A DNA stretch of 36,720 nucleotides from CAZTVF01 sp964616985 (GCA_964616985.1 CAZTVF010000045.1:1-36720); one strand, 5' to 3'; shown: positions 1 through 7,786, numbered from the stretch's first letter. Translations and numbers: made by a program. The notes: a model not told the origin generated them from the letters alone.

Positions 1-117
1 TCAGATCATACCGCGCCATATCAGGAATCGCAACTGCATCCGGGAAATCCGGGTTCAATCAAGTTGCCTGCGACGGACTGAGGCCTACGGGTACGGTGGG
101 CGTGCCCCGCCCTGCAA

Positions 118-414
118 TTACTTCCTCGCCACAGGACGCGTGGCGCTGTGCTCGGTCAACGCGGAAAGGGCCTCGATTCGCCGGTTCACCATGGCCCGGA
201 AACAATGAGGAAGGTGATCGCCGTGGCCACGGTGCAGGATCACACACTCCACGCATTTCCCGTGGAACTTGCAGGCGGCGCGACAAGTGCAATGATCTTC
301 GCCCGACTTCTTCACCTGCTCGAGGAACTCATCCTGGAGCTTCATCGCTCCGGGATGTTCCCCTTTCCTGAACAATTCCATCGCGGCCTTTTCCAAGTCA
401 TTGTCGTCAATCAT
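118..414 (-). CDS. small cysteine-rich putative metal-binding protein
   Basis: A protein of about 98 residues with an acidic helical N-terminus (start MIDDNDLEKA) and a dense Cys/His block in the middle: CxC, then C, then CVEC, then histidines and a final HLPHC. This spacing resembles small uncharacterised bacterial proteins with a KCVECV...H...LPHC block, which I recall but could not search. The block probably binds a metal such as zinc or an iron-sulfur centre; that is inference. The start is set by GGAAGGA about nine bases before the ATG at 414; an ATG seven codons upstream has no such site. No signal peptide or membrane segment. No operon partner, since the flanks are non-coding. Function unknown. 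Confidence 0.75.
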   Translation of the reverse strand: MIDDNDLEKAAMELFRKGEHPGAMKLQDEFLEQVKKSGEDHCTCRAACKFHGKCVECVILHRGHGDHLPHCFRAMVNRRIEALSALTEHSATRPVARK

Positions 415-639
415 TGCCTGTGGTCCTTCCGACAATCAAACCGACATTTCCACGACAATACCCCGCTAACCGCCTCAGTAATTCCAGTGATTCTACCCTG
501 CCATCGGGCTCCGACAACTGATTTCTCGATGCCACAAATCCCTGCTGAGCCATCAGGACAACGACAAGATCCCCATTTGTGGGCCTGCAAGCGGCGTTTG
601 TCTGGCCGCGGCCGGACCGCCTCCGGTGCCCCTTCGGTG

Positions 640-723
640 ATTAGGACGCGCCCTCCAGATGTCTTCCTGTCGCTGCTGGCCTTGGGCGGACTGGCGATGA
701 TTCGTCGCAGGCGTAAGGCGTAA
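640..723 (+). pseudogene. remnant of a PEP-CTERM sorting tail
   Basis: The last 20 codons read LSLLALGGLAMIRRRRKA and then stop. That is the hydrophobic segment plus arginine cluster that ends exosortase-sorted PEP-CTERM proteins, common in Planctomycetes. The expected VPEP motif is absent in this frame, and no credible coding sequence precedes it in the same frame. A neighbouring frame holds a Pro-rich stretch (PPPVP) just upstream, as expected after a frameshift. I read it as the tail end of a decayed surface protein gene. A chance hydrophobic frame is possible but the match in order and length is good. Confidence 0.4.
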
Positions 724-820
724 GCCTCTGTCCAGTCCTCGCAAAACAGAAACTACGGCATAAGGGGCCGCGCCAAGCCCAGCGACACGGTCTTGCTTCG
801 CCCTCTACGCTGTTGCCTGA

Positions 821-862
821 AGAAAAAGAATCGCCACGGTGGACATCTGTCCGCCGTGGCGA
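821..862 (-). terminator. rho-independent terminator of the lipoprotein gene
   Basis: Read on the minus strand, a near-perfect hairpin with a stem of about 13-15 bp (outer arms TCGCCACGG and CCGTGGCGA, positions 831-862, one G-T wobble, tiny loop) is followed at once by the U-rich tract TTCTTTTTCTTC (complement of about 818-830). It lies about 37 bases after the stop of the lipoprotein gene ending at 899. Confidence 0.85.
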
Positions 863-898
863 AATCGGTTCGAGCTGGTATGGCCAGAGAGCGCGGCA

Positions 899-1591
899 TC
901 AGCCGCCCATCATTGCCGCCATCATCGCCTTGCCGTACTCGGCCTCGAAGGTGTCCTTCTTGATCGTCCCGTCATTGACCTTCTTCTGCACATCATCAAC
1001 AGCCTTGACCATCTTGTCCATCATGCCCTTGATCTTGTCCGTTTCGGCCTGCATCTTCTCAGGAGTCATGTCCTTCTCGCCAGCCGGCGGGGCCGCGTAC
1101 CACTTGCCGTTGACCTTCTTGAGCATGACGTCCGCCACCTTGCCGTCGATCTCGACGGTTGCTGCGTCGCCCTTTTCCTCAATCTTCACTTTCGACCAGT
1201 CGATCTTGCCGTCCTTGACGGCCGTCTCCAAAGGCGACTTCAGACCATTCTGGCCCTCTTTCTTCTGCTGCTCCCGGATCTTGTCAGCCGTCTCCTTGTC
1301 GATCTTGGACTCGACTGTCTTGGCCAGCGACTCGACCTTGGCCTCCATCGTGTTCATCGCATCGATCATGGTCCGCATTGGCTTCTGAAACGCCGGGTCA
1401 ATCAGGTCCACCACGGCGGCCAGGCTCTTGGCCTGCGCGCACTTGTGGAATGCTTCGAGAAGATCCTTGGGCGAGCCCTGGTTTGCCGATGAGTTCTCGC
1501 CGGAGCCAGCGGCGCCCTTCTTATCGCTGCAGCCGCCCACAACCACCATAGAAAGGGCCACGACCGCCACAACCCACTGTGCCAGTTTCAT
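899..1591 (-). CDS. putative lipoprotein, unknown function
   Basis: A protein of about 230 residues with a lipoprotein signal peptide: MKLAQWVVAVVALSMVVVGGC, with the lipobox VGGC followed by a Ser/Gly-rich tether. The mature part has a segment (SPKDLLEAFHKCAQAK) typical of small NTF2-like or DUF4878-type lipoproteins that pair a helical region with a WYAAPP-type strand, then a lysine-rich C-terminal helix ending in MMAAMMGG. It is probably anchored in a membrane facing the periplasm; its role is unknown. AAGGAGATA sits just before two tandem ATGs at 1594 and 1591. The second gives the better spacing of six bases from GGAG, so I chose it. Monocistronic, with its own terminator downstream. Confidence 0.8.
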   Translation of the reverse strand: MKLAQWVVAVVALSMVVVGGCSDKKGAAGSGENSSANQGSPKDLLEAFHKCAQAKSLAAVVDLIDPAFQKPMRTMIDAMNTMEAKVESLAKTVESKIDKETADKIREQQKKEGQNGLKSPLETAVKDGKIDWSKVKIEEKGDAATVEIDGKVADVMLKKVNGKWYAAPPAGEKDMTPEKMQAETDKIKGMMDKMVKAVDDVQKKVNDGTIKKDTFEAEYGKAMMAAMMGG

Positions 1592-1730
1592 CATTATCTC
1601 CTTGAGAAGAAGTTAACCTGGGGTCCTCCCCGAGGTTCTCCGGACGACAGGTTGCCGACGACCATCGCCAGCAATGCCCATGATTCTATCTGATGCTGGC
1701 GTTTCTTCCAGCGGATTCCCCTCGCGCCAG

Positions 1731-2000
1731 TTGCATGGGTGCGGCCGGCTTATGGGTTGCACAGTTCGGCGGATTAAGGCTGGGCCAACATGTCAGCCCA
1801 TGGCGGAAGCCATGGGCAAAGGATCGTCGCATTTCTGGAAGCCCCGTCAGGGGCGACACAACGACGGCCTTTGTGTCGCCCCTTGCGGGGCTTGAAGCGC
1901 CGAGGAGCCTCCCGAAACCCACGGCTTCCGCCGTGGGCTGACATGTGAATGTTTGCCGCCCGATGGATGCCACCATAAACCGGCCGCACCCAGTTGCATA
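1731..2000. repeat. 270-bp nested fold-back (inverted) repeat
   Basis: The 619 bases between the lipoprotein gene and the URO-D-like gene hold a nested inverted repeat and no credible gene. Outer arms share GGGTGCGGCCGG-TTATGG (about 1737-1755, reversed at 1973-1992). Middle arms run from ACATGTCAGCCCA (about 1788) to TGGGCTGACATGT (about 1946), each holding its own small hairpin GGCGGAAGCC or GGCTTCCGCC. The inner arms are GCCCCGTCAGGGGCGACAC (1841) and GTGTCGCCCCTTGCGGGGC (1873). The whole could extrude as one long branched hairpin. It resembles REP-like or MITE-like non-autonomous elements. No transposase is adjacent. Confidence 0.75.
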
Positions 2001-2176
2001 GCAGGTCCCGCTAATGCAGCCCTACGAGCTTGCGACCTGGGTCGCTTTGGCGGAAGGTCGCGAGGCCGTCCAATACCGCCGCCTGACCGAAGGCTGTAGG
2101 CGAACGCCAACCCGCCTGCATGCCGGATGGATGAGCAGCGGCTGGCTGCGATGTCCTGCCGTCTGGCAGCCGCGCC

Positions 2177-2204
2177 TTGTTTGGCGATACGGTGGTGGTA
2201 GAAT
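2177..2204 (+). promoter_or_regulatory. promoter of the URO-D-like gene, near-leaderless
   Basis: A -35 box TTGTTT (2177-2182), a 16-bp spacer and a -10 box TAGAAT (2199-2204). Only nine bases separate the -10 from the ATG at 2214, so transcription should start 0-4 bases before the start codon. No Shine-Dalgarno is present. Confidence 0.6.
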
Positions 2205-2213
2205 CTCGCGACC

Positions 2214-3179
2214 ATGAACAGCCACGATCGCGTGCTTAGAGCCGTCACTTTCGATACCCCCGACCGCGTCCCCATTGCCAAGGGACCTGACGCAGACATA
2301 GCCCTCGTGGGGTATCGATCGCCCCGCGACTTCAGGCCGCAGCGCGAGGGCGTGAACGAGTGGGGTTGTCTGTGGAGTTCGCTGAACGCTTCGCAGGGCG
2401 ATCAGGGCCAGGTCGTCGAGCACCCGCTGGCGCACTGGGACCGAAGCGAGGCCTACCGCTTCCCCGACCCGCTGGCGCCCGGGCGTTTCGAGCACGCGCC
2501 GGCGGAACTGGCCTCGCATCGACGGGCCGGGCGTTTCGTGTTCGGCCATCTGGGCAAGGGCCCGATGCATCTGCTGGATGACCTGCGAGGCTTTGAGAAC
2601 TATCTGTCGGACCTGCTGCTCGGACCGCAGCGCATTGACTGGATGCTCGATGGCATCTTTGGCGTGCTCGACGCCCTGGTGCAGCAGTTCGCCGATCTCG
2701 GCATCGACGGCGTCTTCCTGGCCGACGACCAGGCCATGCAGACCGGTCCGATCTTCTCCATGGACCTGTGGCGGCGGCACCTCAAACCCCGCTATCGCAC
2801 GCTCTTTGACCGGGCGCACGCACGTGGGCTGGTGGTCTACATGCACGCATGCGGCGACCTGTCCCAACACCTGGTCGATCTGCACGAGGCGGGCGTGGAC
2901 ATGATCGACAACAAGCAGCCCTCGCTGTGGATGGACAGTCCCGCGGTGGACGCTGTCCGCGGGAAACTGGCCTTCTCCACATGCCTGGACATCCAGTCAA
3001 CGATGCAGACGATCCCGCTGGAGCAGGTCGAAGCCCAGACCCACGGCCTGATCCGCCGCCTGGCCCTCGCCCGCGGCGGCTTCGTCGGCACCTGGTACGA
3101 CCAGCCCGATCTTCACCTGGACCAACGGAAAGTCGACCTCATGCGTCAGGCCTTCCTTACGGTCAGTTGGAGCGGATGA
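2214..3179 (+). CDS. uroporphyrinogen decarboxylase-family protein (possible methyltransferase)
   Basis: 321 residues. It opens with MNSHDRVLRAVTFDTPDRVP, the N-terminal signature of the URO-D/MtaA/CmuA TIM-barrel family in Planctomycetes and anaerobes. These proteins often move methyl groups to or from corrinoids rather than make haem. The segment VVYMHACGDL supplies the HxC pair used as zinc ligands in the methyltransferase branch, and a further Cys follows in STCLDIQ, as in the HxCx(n)C pattern. Length fits the family although slightly short. It lies alone with its own promoter and no haem genes nearby, so true haem synthesis is unlikely. Substrate unknown. A second, more divergent URO-D relative sits at 26705-27676. 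Confidence 0.85.
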   Translation: MNSHDRVLRAVTFDTPDRVPIAKGPDADIALVGYRSPRDFRPQREGVNEWGCLWSSLNASQGDQGQVVEHPLAHWDRSEAYRFPDPLAPGRFEHAPAELASHRRAGRFVFGHLGKGPMHLLDDLRGFENYLSDLLLGPQRIDWMLDGIFGVLDALVQQFADLGIDGVFLADDQAMQTGPIFSMDLWRRHLKPRYRTLFDRAHARGLVVYMHACGDLSQHLVDLHEAGVDMIDNKQPSLWMDSPAVDAVRGKLAFSTCLDIQSTMQTIPLEQVEAQTHGLIRRLALARGGFVGTWYDQPDLHLDQRKVDLMRQAFLTVSWSG

Positions 3180-3267
3180 TCACCCGCCAGCCGGTGCACC
3201 TGAGGCGGGACGAACCTGAACCTCGTCGGCATCCAGCCGCACTGCCTCGGCGAGGCCGTGCAGGCTC

Positions 3268-3295
3268 TTGTCGCCGTGGTGGAGCGTGCTACAAT
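3268..3295 (+). promoter_or_regulatory. promoter of the alpha/beta hydrolase gene, leaderless
   Basis: TTGTCG (3268-3273), a 16-bp spacer and TACAAT (3290-3295), with only six bases to the ATG at 3302. The expected transcription start coincides with the start codon, and there is no usable Shine-Dalgarno. Confidence 0.65.
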
Positions 3296-3301
3296 CGCGG
3301 C

Positions 3302-4153
3302 ATGAGTGAAACCAACGATCGTGCTGCGGCTGCCCCATCGACCGTTCCGTCTTTGCCGCAGGGCGCGGTCGCGCACTGTGACCTCGAGTATGCGTCTGCC
3401 GACGGCTATCGCCTGCTGCTGGATCTGTTCCTGCCGAATTCGCAGGCCCCCGCGCCGGTGGTGGTGTGGATCCACGGCGGCGGATGGAGCGCCGGCGACA
3501 AGAACGACTCCCCCGCCGTTTATCTCGTGGCGGAGGGCTTCGCGGTGGCGAGCATCGAATACCGCCTCAGCGGCACGAAACCCTTCCCCGCGCACATTCA
3601 CGACTGCAAGGCCGCCGTCCGCTGGCTTGGCGCCAACAGCGGCAGATACAACCTCGACGGCAACCGCATCGGCGTCTGGGGCGCGTCGGCCGGCGGGCAC
3701 CTGGTGGCCCTGCTGGGCACGTCGGGCGGGGTTGCGGAACTCGAAGGCGACGTGGGCGGCAACCTCGGCCACTCCAGCCGCGTGCAGGCCGTCTGCAATG
3801 TGTGCGGCGTCAGCGACGTCACCGCCCTGGCCCAGGCGTGGCGCGACACCAAATGGATGCCCTACATGGACGCCTTCCTCGGCGGCCCCATCGAACAGTT
3901 CGCCCACAAGGCCGTCGCCGCCAGCCCGCTAGCCTACAGCCTCAAGGGCGCCCCGCCCTTCTTCATCGTCCACGGCGACCAGGACGACATCGTCCCCGTC
4001 GACCAGAGCATCCAGCTGCACGCCGCCCTGCAAAAAGCCGGCGTCGATTCCACGCTCGAGATCATCCAAGGCGCAGGCCACGGGGGCCTCGGCAGCCCCC
4101 GCATGGCCGACCGCATCAGCGACTTTTTCAAACGCACGCTCGTCGGCAGGTGA
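3302..4153 (+). CDS. alpha/beta hydrolase (esterase/lipase family)
   Basis: 283 residues. WIHGGGWSAGDK is the oxyanion-hole HGGG motif of the hormone-sensitive-lipase/BD-FAE type esterases. GVWGASAGGHLVALLG holds the nucleophile serine in GxSAGG. VHGDQDDIVP carries the acidic residue, and GAGHGGLG the catalytic histidine. All triad parts are present and in order, so it is probably active on small carbohydrate or carboxylic esters. There is no signal peptide, so it should be cytoplasmic. A longer open frame starts at 2849 but overlaps the previous gene; the promoter box six bases before 3302 supports this start. Downstream lies a decayed LigD fragment. Confidence 0.9.
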   Translation: MSETNDRAAAAPSTVPSLPQGAVAHCDLEYASADGYRLLLDLFLPNSQAPAPVVVWIHGGGWSAGDKNDSPAVYLVAEGFAVASIEYRLSGTKPFPAHIHDCKAAVRWLGANSGRYNLDGNRIGVWGASAGGHLVALLGTSGGVAELEGDVGGNLGHSSRVQAVCNVCGVSDVTALAQAWRDTKWMPYMDAFLGGPIEQFAHKAVAASPLAYSLKGAPPFFIVHGDQDDIVPVDQSIQLHAALQKAGVDSTLEIIQGAGHGGLGSPRMADRISDFFKRTLVGR

Positions 4154-4202
4154 CTCGTCGCTTGAACCCCCCCGCCGCCGGGCCTAGGATTCCTCGGAGG
4201 GT

Positions 4203-4447
4203 TACGTGGCGACGAGGGCGAACACGTCGGTGCCCCGATCCGCCGCGGCCCGCGGCAGAAAGAAGTGCGAGCGTTCGCCAAGACTTTCGCGATGGCCTTG
4301 GCCGCGCGGCAGCCCGCCCTGCTGACGGCGGAGTATCGGATTGCCCGTCGTCCAGTGGGACGGGTACTGCTCGATGACAGCCGGAACGCATGGAACAAGA
4401 CGCTTGCGTTGCACATGGAGGGCCGCCACCCGGTGCACACCATGTGA
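4203..4447 (+). pseudogene. fragment of a LigD polymerase (primase-like) domain
   Basis: Translated from about 4203 the frame reads GDEGEHVGAPIRRGPRQKE and then VRAFAKTFAMALAARQP...TAEYR...GRVLLDDSRNAWNKT. This follows the C-terminal half of the LigD/PolDom polymerase domain motif by motif: G-LHV-PIRRGP, the VRAFA helix, then the KR-GR--VD--RN segment. The catalytic DxD half upstream is missing, no start codon or ribosome site precedes it, and the last residues drift from the family before a stop at 4445. It is a broken remnant. It faces the intact LigD phosphoesterase-domain gene on the other strand, which suggests an old multi-domain NHEJ locus that was rearranged. Confidence 0.65.
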
Positions 4448-5203
4448 CTAGGCCCTCACCTTCCCCCGTTTGCGAGCGGGCGTCTCCCGCTGCCGCTGGA
4501 GCTTGATCTCGGCGGCGCGCTCGATGATCTCGCGGATCATCTCCCCCGCCAGCCCGCCCTTGGCCGGACGATGCGATTGCCACACGGTGGGGTCTTCCTC
4601 GGCAAGGATGTCGGCAAAGTCGCCCTGGCTCTTGACGCTTCGCGGGGCGAAGGTGGTGATGTCCACCGGCCCGGACCACTCATCGCGATGCTTGATCAGC
4701 AGCCAGCTGCGCGACGCCTCGCCCTCCCCCACGCTCCGGCCACGAGACGGGCCCTTCGTTCGCACCAGCACCCAGCTGCCCTTGAGCTTGTAGCCTTCGA
4801 GCGTGAACTTGAGCTCGCCGCGGGCGATGGCCTCGTCGAGGTCGCCCATCGCCTCGTCAGGCCGCCACGTCCCGTGATCCCACAGCATCACGATGCCCGC
4901 GCCGTACCCCTCGGGAATAACGCCCTCGAAATCGTGGTAGTCCAGCGGGTGGTCCTCCACGCTCATGGCCAGCCGCTTGTCGCGCGGGTTGAGCGAGGGC
5001 CCCTTGGGCACGGCCCACGACAGCAGCACGCCGCGATGCTCCAGGCGAAGATCGTAGTGCAGGTGGCTGGCCAGGTGCTTCTGCACGCAGAAGATCAGGC
5101 CGTCGCGCGGGGCGCCTCGTGTGCGTTCGTCGCCTCGCGGCTCGGGGGTGCGATCAAGCTCGCGCTTCTTCTCGTATTCCTCCAGCGAACGGTCTTTGGT
5201 CAT
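4448..5203 (-). CDS. stand-alone LigD 3'-phosphoesterase domain protein
   Basis: 251 residues matching the PE domain of the bacterial NHEJ ligase LigD, which trims 3'-phosphates and ribonucleotides at DNA ends. Visible signatures: FCVQKHLASHLHYDLRLEH with the two metal-binding histidines, LLSWAVPKGPSLNP, MSVEDHPLDYHDFEGVIPEG, GIVMLWDHGTW with the catalytic His, and LKGSWVLVRTK. The N-terminal EEYEKKRELDRTPEP linker is usual for free-standing PE proteins. The tail is basic (QRQRETPARKRGKVRA) and may bind DNA. The start is supported by GGGAGG six bases before the ATG. No Ku or ligase domain is in the window. A relic of the polymerase domain converges on its 3' end. Confidence 0.9.
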   Translation of the reverse strand: MTKDRSLEEYEKKRELDRTPEPRGDERTRGAPRDGLIFCVQKHLASHLHYDLRLEHRGVLLSWAVPKGPSLNPRDKRLAMSVEDHPLDYHDFEGVIPEGYGAGIVMLWDHGTWRPDEAMGDLDEAIARGELKFTLEGYKLKGSWVLVRTKGPSRGRSVGEGEASRSWLLIKHRDEWSGPVDITTFAPRSVKSQGDFADILAEEDPTVWQSHRPAKGGLAGEMIREIIERAAEIKLQRQRETPARKRGKVRA

Positions 5204-5263
5204 GGAGCGCCTCCCGCAACATCATAGCGGGCGAAGAAGGCAGCAGGTCGTAGCGAAGAGCCT

Positions 5264-5293
5264 ACGACCTACTGCCTATTGCCTACGACCTTC
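5264..5293. repeat. heptamer tandem repeat (CCTACGA-like unit)
   Basis: Successive units CCTACGA, CCTACTG, CCTATTG and CCTACGA in register with a 7-base period, in the gap between the phosphoesterase gene and the DUF362 gene. The same unit recurs at 21636-21685. Confidence 0.7.
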
Positions 5294-5297
5294 TCTT

Positions 5298-6194
5298 CTA
5301 CGCCGCACGCGCCCCGTAGGCGCAGGCGTTGAAGTGAGCGATCGCGTCCTTGAGGCTCAGGCCGGGATAGCTGATCTTCTCGAGATCGCCCTCGCCCACG
5401 TTCAGCCGCGCGGCCTCCCACAGGTGCCGCACGCCCTGGATACTGAAGCCCAGCAGCTTGGCCCCCACCACGTCGGCTGCCAGCGGATCGGTGCTGGCGA
5501 TCGTCAACCCCGTCCACACCGCCTGCCCGCCGATGGGGCCCGTGCCGATCATCGCCGGGTGCCCCACCGTCACGGCCAGGTGAATCGGGAATCGCTTGGC
5601 CATCGCGGCGATGAACGAGTGCATGTCGTCAAAGAAGTCGTGCTTGTGATACTGCTTGTGCCGCGGGTGCCCGTAGTAGTCGGCCGCGGGGAAGGACATC
5701 GCGATGTTCTTCAGGGCCATCGTCACCGTCGCCACCGAGTGCAGCTTGAGCTGGTTCAGCGCGATCAGCGTTTCATATTCGAGGACGCGCCGGCTGACCA
5801 TCACCGACCGCTGCGGGCCCTGCACGTCCATGTCGGGCGCGTACGTCAGGTCGACCTTCTCCAGCGGTGGGCGGTTGTGGTCGAAGAACTCCGCCCCCTC
5901 TTCCTTGACCACGTCCATCAAGCCGGCGACGCGGAAGATCTCATCGGTCTCCCCCGCCCCGCTGCCGCCAGTGACGATGAGTTGCCGCGGCGAGAACTGC
6001 TTGATGTAACGCAGCACCGTCCGCAGCGCGTCCGGCTGCGTGACGGCGGTCTTGTCCTCGGCCGTCGCGTACGTCTCGTTGGGCTTCACCGCGACGATCT
6101 TATTGTGGACGAGCGGCTCGACGTCGAGCAGGTCGAGGGCCTGGCAGATGGAAACGCTGATGTCCTGATTGCGGGCAATGGCGACGGGGACCAT
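5298..6194 (-). CDS. DUF362 domain protein
   Basis: 298 residues of the DUF362 family. The family hallmark is the segment KIVAVKPNETYATAEDK...TQPDALRTVLRYIKQF, followed by LIVTGGSGAGETDEIFRVAG. Towards the C-terminus comes GPIGGQAVWTGLTIASTDPLAADVVGAKLLGF, the usual DUF362 closing block. Some family members carry extra ferredoxin-like cysteines; this one does not. Function is unknown: members are linked to iron-sulfur or corrinoid processes only by association. The ATG at 6194 is chosen because AAAGGAGC lies seven bases upstream; the open frame extends further upstream but would cover the divergent SUI1 promoter. It is divergent from the SUI1 gene, with 85 bp between starts. Confidence 0.85.
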   Translation of the reverse strand: MVPVAIARNQDISVSICQALDLLDVEPLVHNKIVAVKPNETYATAEDKTAVTQPDALRTVLRYIKQFSPRQLIVTGGSGAGETDEIFRVAGLMDVVKEEGAEFFDHNRPPLEKVDLTYAPDMDVQGPQRSVMVSRRVLEYETLIALNQLKLHSVATVTMALKNIAMSFPAADYYGHPRHKQYHKHDFFDDMHSFIAAMAKRFPIHLAVTVGHPAMIGTGPIGGQAVWTGLTIASTDPLAADVVGAKLLGFSIQGVRHLWEAARLNVGEGDLEKISYPGLSLKDAIAHFNACAYGARAA

Positions 6195-6266
6195 GGGTGC
6201 TCCTTTGCGTTGGCGAAGCGGCCGGGGCGAATCGGAACATTCTAGGACCGCCTCGGCGAGATCACG

Positions 6267-6272
6267 TATAAT
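6267..6272 (+). promoter_or_regulatory. -10 box of the SUI1 gene, leaderless
   Basis: A consensus TATAAT lies seven bases before the ATG at 6280. No clear -35 box was found at 16-18 bp, and there is no Shine-Dalgarno. The arrangement predicts a leaderless mRNA. Confidence 0.6.
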
Positions 6273-6279
6273 CCCGGCC

Positions 6280-6639
6280 ATGGTGGATTCACGACTCGTT
6301 TTCTCGACCAATCCCGAAGACAACCGCCGCTGCGCCGGCTGCGGCGAACTCGTCAGCGAGTGCATCTGCCGGGCCGCGGCCTCGACGGACCCCGCGTCCT
6401 TCACGGCCAAGATCCGCATCGAAAAGGCCGGCCGCGGCGGCAAGACGGTGACGGTGATCGACGAATTGCCGCCCAACGCCGACTATCTCAAGGAGCTCGC
6501 CCGAAAGCTCAAGACCGGCTGCGGCTGCGGCGGCACGCACGCCATCGCCGCCGGCCGCGGCGTCATCGAAATCCAGGGAGACAACCGCCCCCGCATCCGC
6601 GAGCTGCTGCAAGCCGCCGGCGTGCGGTTCAAGGGCTGA
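6280..6639 (+). CDS. SUI1/YciH-family translation factor
   Basis: 119 residues. The C-terminal two-thirds is a canonical SUI1 (eIF1-like) domain: AKIRIEKAGRGGKTVTVIDELP, then LKELARKLKTGCGCGGT, then GVIEIQGDNRPRIRELLQAAG. In bacteria this family (YciH) is thought to affect start-codon selection on the ribosome. The N-terminus carries a small CAGCGELVSECIC Cys cluster (CxxC and CxC) that may bind zinc; such a motif precedes SUI1 in several bacterial homologues. The TATAAT seven bases upstream fixes the start and argues against the longer open frame from 6169. A factor affecting initiation is interesting in a genome that seems to use leaderless starts. Confidence 0.92.
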   Translation: MVDSRLVFSTNPEDNRRCAGCGELVSECICRAAASTDPASFTAKIRIEKAGRGGKTVTVIDELPPNADYLKELARKLKTGCGCGGTHAIAAGRGVIEIQGDNRPRIRELLQAAGVRFKG

Positions 6640-6706
6640 TGCCCTGCAACGCTTTCGCTCGATGGGTAGCTCCGTTCGAACTTCGCCTGAGGCAGATGCC
6701 GAACAT

Positions 6707-6764
6707 CGCTCGCTTTTCGGCGCTGTTCGCTCTCAGTAAGTCCAACAGCGCTGAAAGGCGAGCG
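6707..6764. repeat. dispersed hairpin repeat, family B, copy 1
   Basis: Arms CGCTCGCTTTTCGGCGCTGTT and AACAGCGCTGAAAGGCGAGCG pair with few mismatches around a short loop containing AGTAAGTCC; the sequence GATAGCCGG follows. The 271-bp gap between SUI1 and the isomerase holds little else. Related copies lie at 16697, 18001 and 21549. Confidence 0.75.
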
Positions 6765-6910
6765 ATAGCCGGCCTTGGATTCACATGCCTCCTTGTGCGA
6801 CAGCTCATGAGTGAACGCCACCCCATCCACGTTAGCGAGGCGGAACTTGCCCCGCGGCGCGGGGGCCGATAGGATACCCCGGCTGCGTTTGCGGCGAAAA
6901 AGAGGAAAAC

Positions 6911-7744
6911 ATGATTACGATCAGTGCGTTTGCGGATGAGATCGGGCCGGACCTGAAGATGCAGATGGATGTGTGCGAGGCCAATGGCGTCAAGTGCATC
7001 GATGTCCGCGGCATCGACGGTACGAACGTGTCCAAGATGACGATCGAGCAGGTCAAGCAGTACAAGAAGCAGATGGACGACCGCGGCTTTGCCGTGCCGT
7101 GCGTGGGCTCGCCCCTGGGCAAGATCCGGATGGACGAGGATTTCGGCGCCCACCTCGATATGCTCAAGCACTGCTGCGCGGTGGCGCGGGCGTTTGGCAC
7201 CCGGCTGATCCGCGTCTTCAGCTTCTACGCCTCCAACGGGCAGGACATCATGGCCCAGAGACAGGCCGTCATGGACCGCCTGTGGGCGATGGTCAAGATC
7301 GCCGAGGCCGAGGGCGTCGTGCTGATGCACGAAAATGAAAAGGCCATCTACGGGGCCAAGCCCGAGGGCGTGAAGGACATCTTCGCCACCATCAAGAGCC
7401 CCAGCCTCAAGGGAATCTTCGACCCGGCCAACTTCGTCGAGGAAGAGATCGCCCCCTGCACCGACGGCTGGGCCAAGGGCCTCGACGCGGTGACGGACTA
7501 TTTCCACATCAAGGACAAGGTGCCCGGCGCTCCCACCTGCGTGCCGGCCGGCGAGGGTCACGGGCAGATTCCGCAGATACTGGCCGACCTCAAGAAACGC
7601 AACTGGAGCGGCGTGATGACGCTGGAGCCCCACATGGCCGCCGCGGGCCAGTTCGCCGGCTTCAGCGGCCCCGACCGCTTCACCAAGGCCGTCGAAGGCC
7701 TCAAGCGCGAGCTGACCAAGGCCGGGCTGGAGTTCAAGAAGTAG
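6911..7744 (+). CDS. sugar phosphate isomerase/epimerase-like TIM barrel
   Basis: 277 residues of the AP-endonuclease-2-like xylose isomerase superfamily. It begins MITISAFADEIGPDLKMQMD, the typical planctomycete form. Later segments are IRVFSFYAS, VVLMHENEKAIYG, GIFDPANFV, DYFHIKDKV and VMTLEPHM. The acidic and histidine residues at the strand ends (E in HENE, D in FDPAN, H in FHIKD, E in TLEPH) match the metal-binding set of the family. It probably isomerises or epimerises a sugar or keto-sugar in the cytoplasm; the substrate cannot be read. AGAGGAAAAC precedes the ATG. It ends near a strong bidirectional terminator shared with purC. Confidence 0.88.
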   Translation: MITISAFADEIGPDLKMQMDVCEANGVKCIDVRGIDGTNVSKMTIEQVKQYKKQMDDRGFAVPCVGSPLGKIRMDEDFGAHLDMLKHCCAVARAFGTRLIRVFSFYASNGQDIMAQRQAVMDRLWAMVKIAEAEGVVLMHENEKAIYGAKPEGVKDIFATIKSPSLKGIFDPANFVEEEIAPCTDGWAKGLDAVTDYFHIKDKVPGAPTCVPAGEGHGQIPQILADLKKRNWSGVMTLEPHMAAAGQFAGFSGPDRFTKAVEGLKRELTKAGLEFKK

Positions 7745-7786
7745 TCCGCGGGCAGTGGGCGATGTCTGCCGCTTCGGCAGCAAGGC

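Noticed and set aside
1..60. Start of a minus-strand gene leaving the window on the left (ATG at 19)
   Set aside because: Only six codons are inside the window, and there is no ribosome site or clear promoter.
2214..3179. Haem-pathway uroporphyrinogen decarboxylase (hemE)
   Set aside because: The URO-D fold is present, but the N-terminal motif is the methyltransferase-like form, an HxC pair is present, and no haem genes are near.
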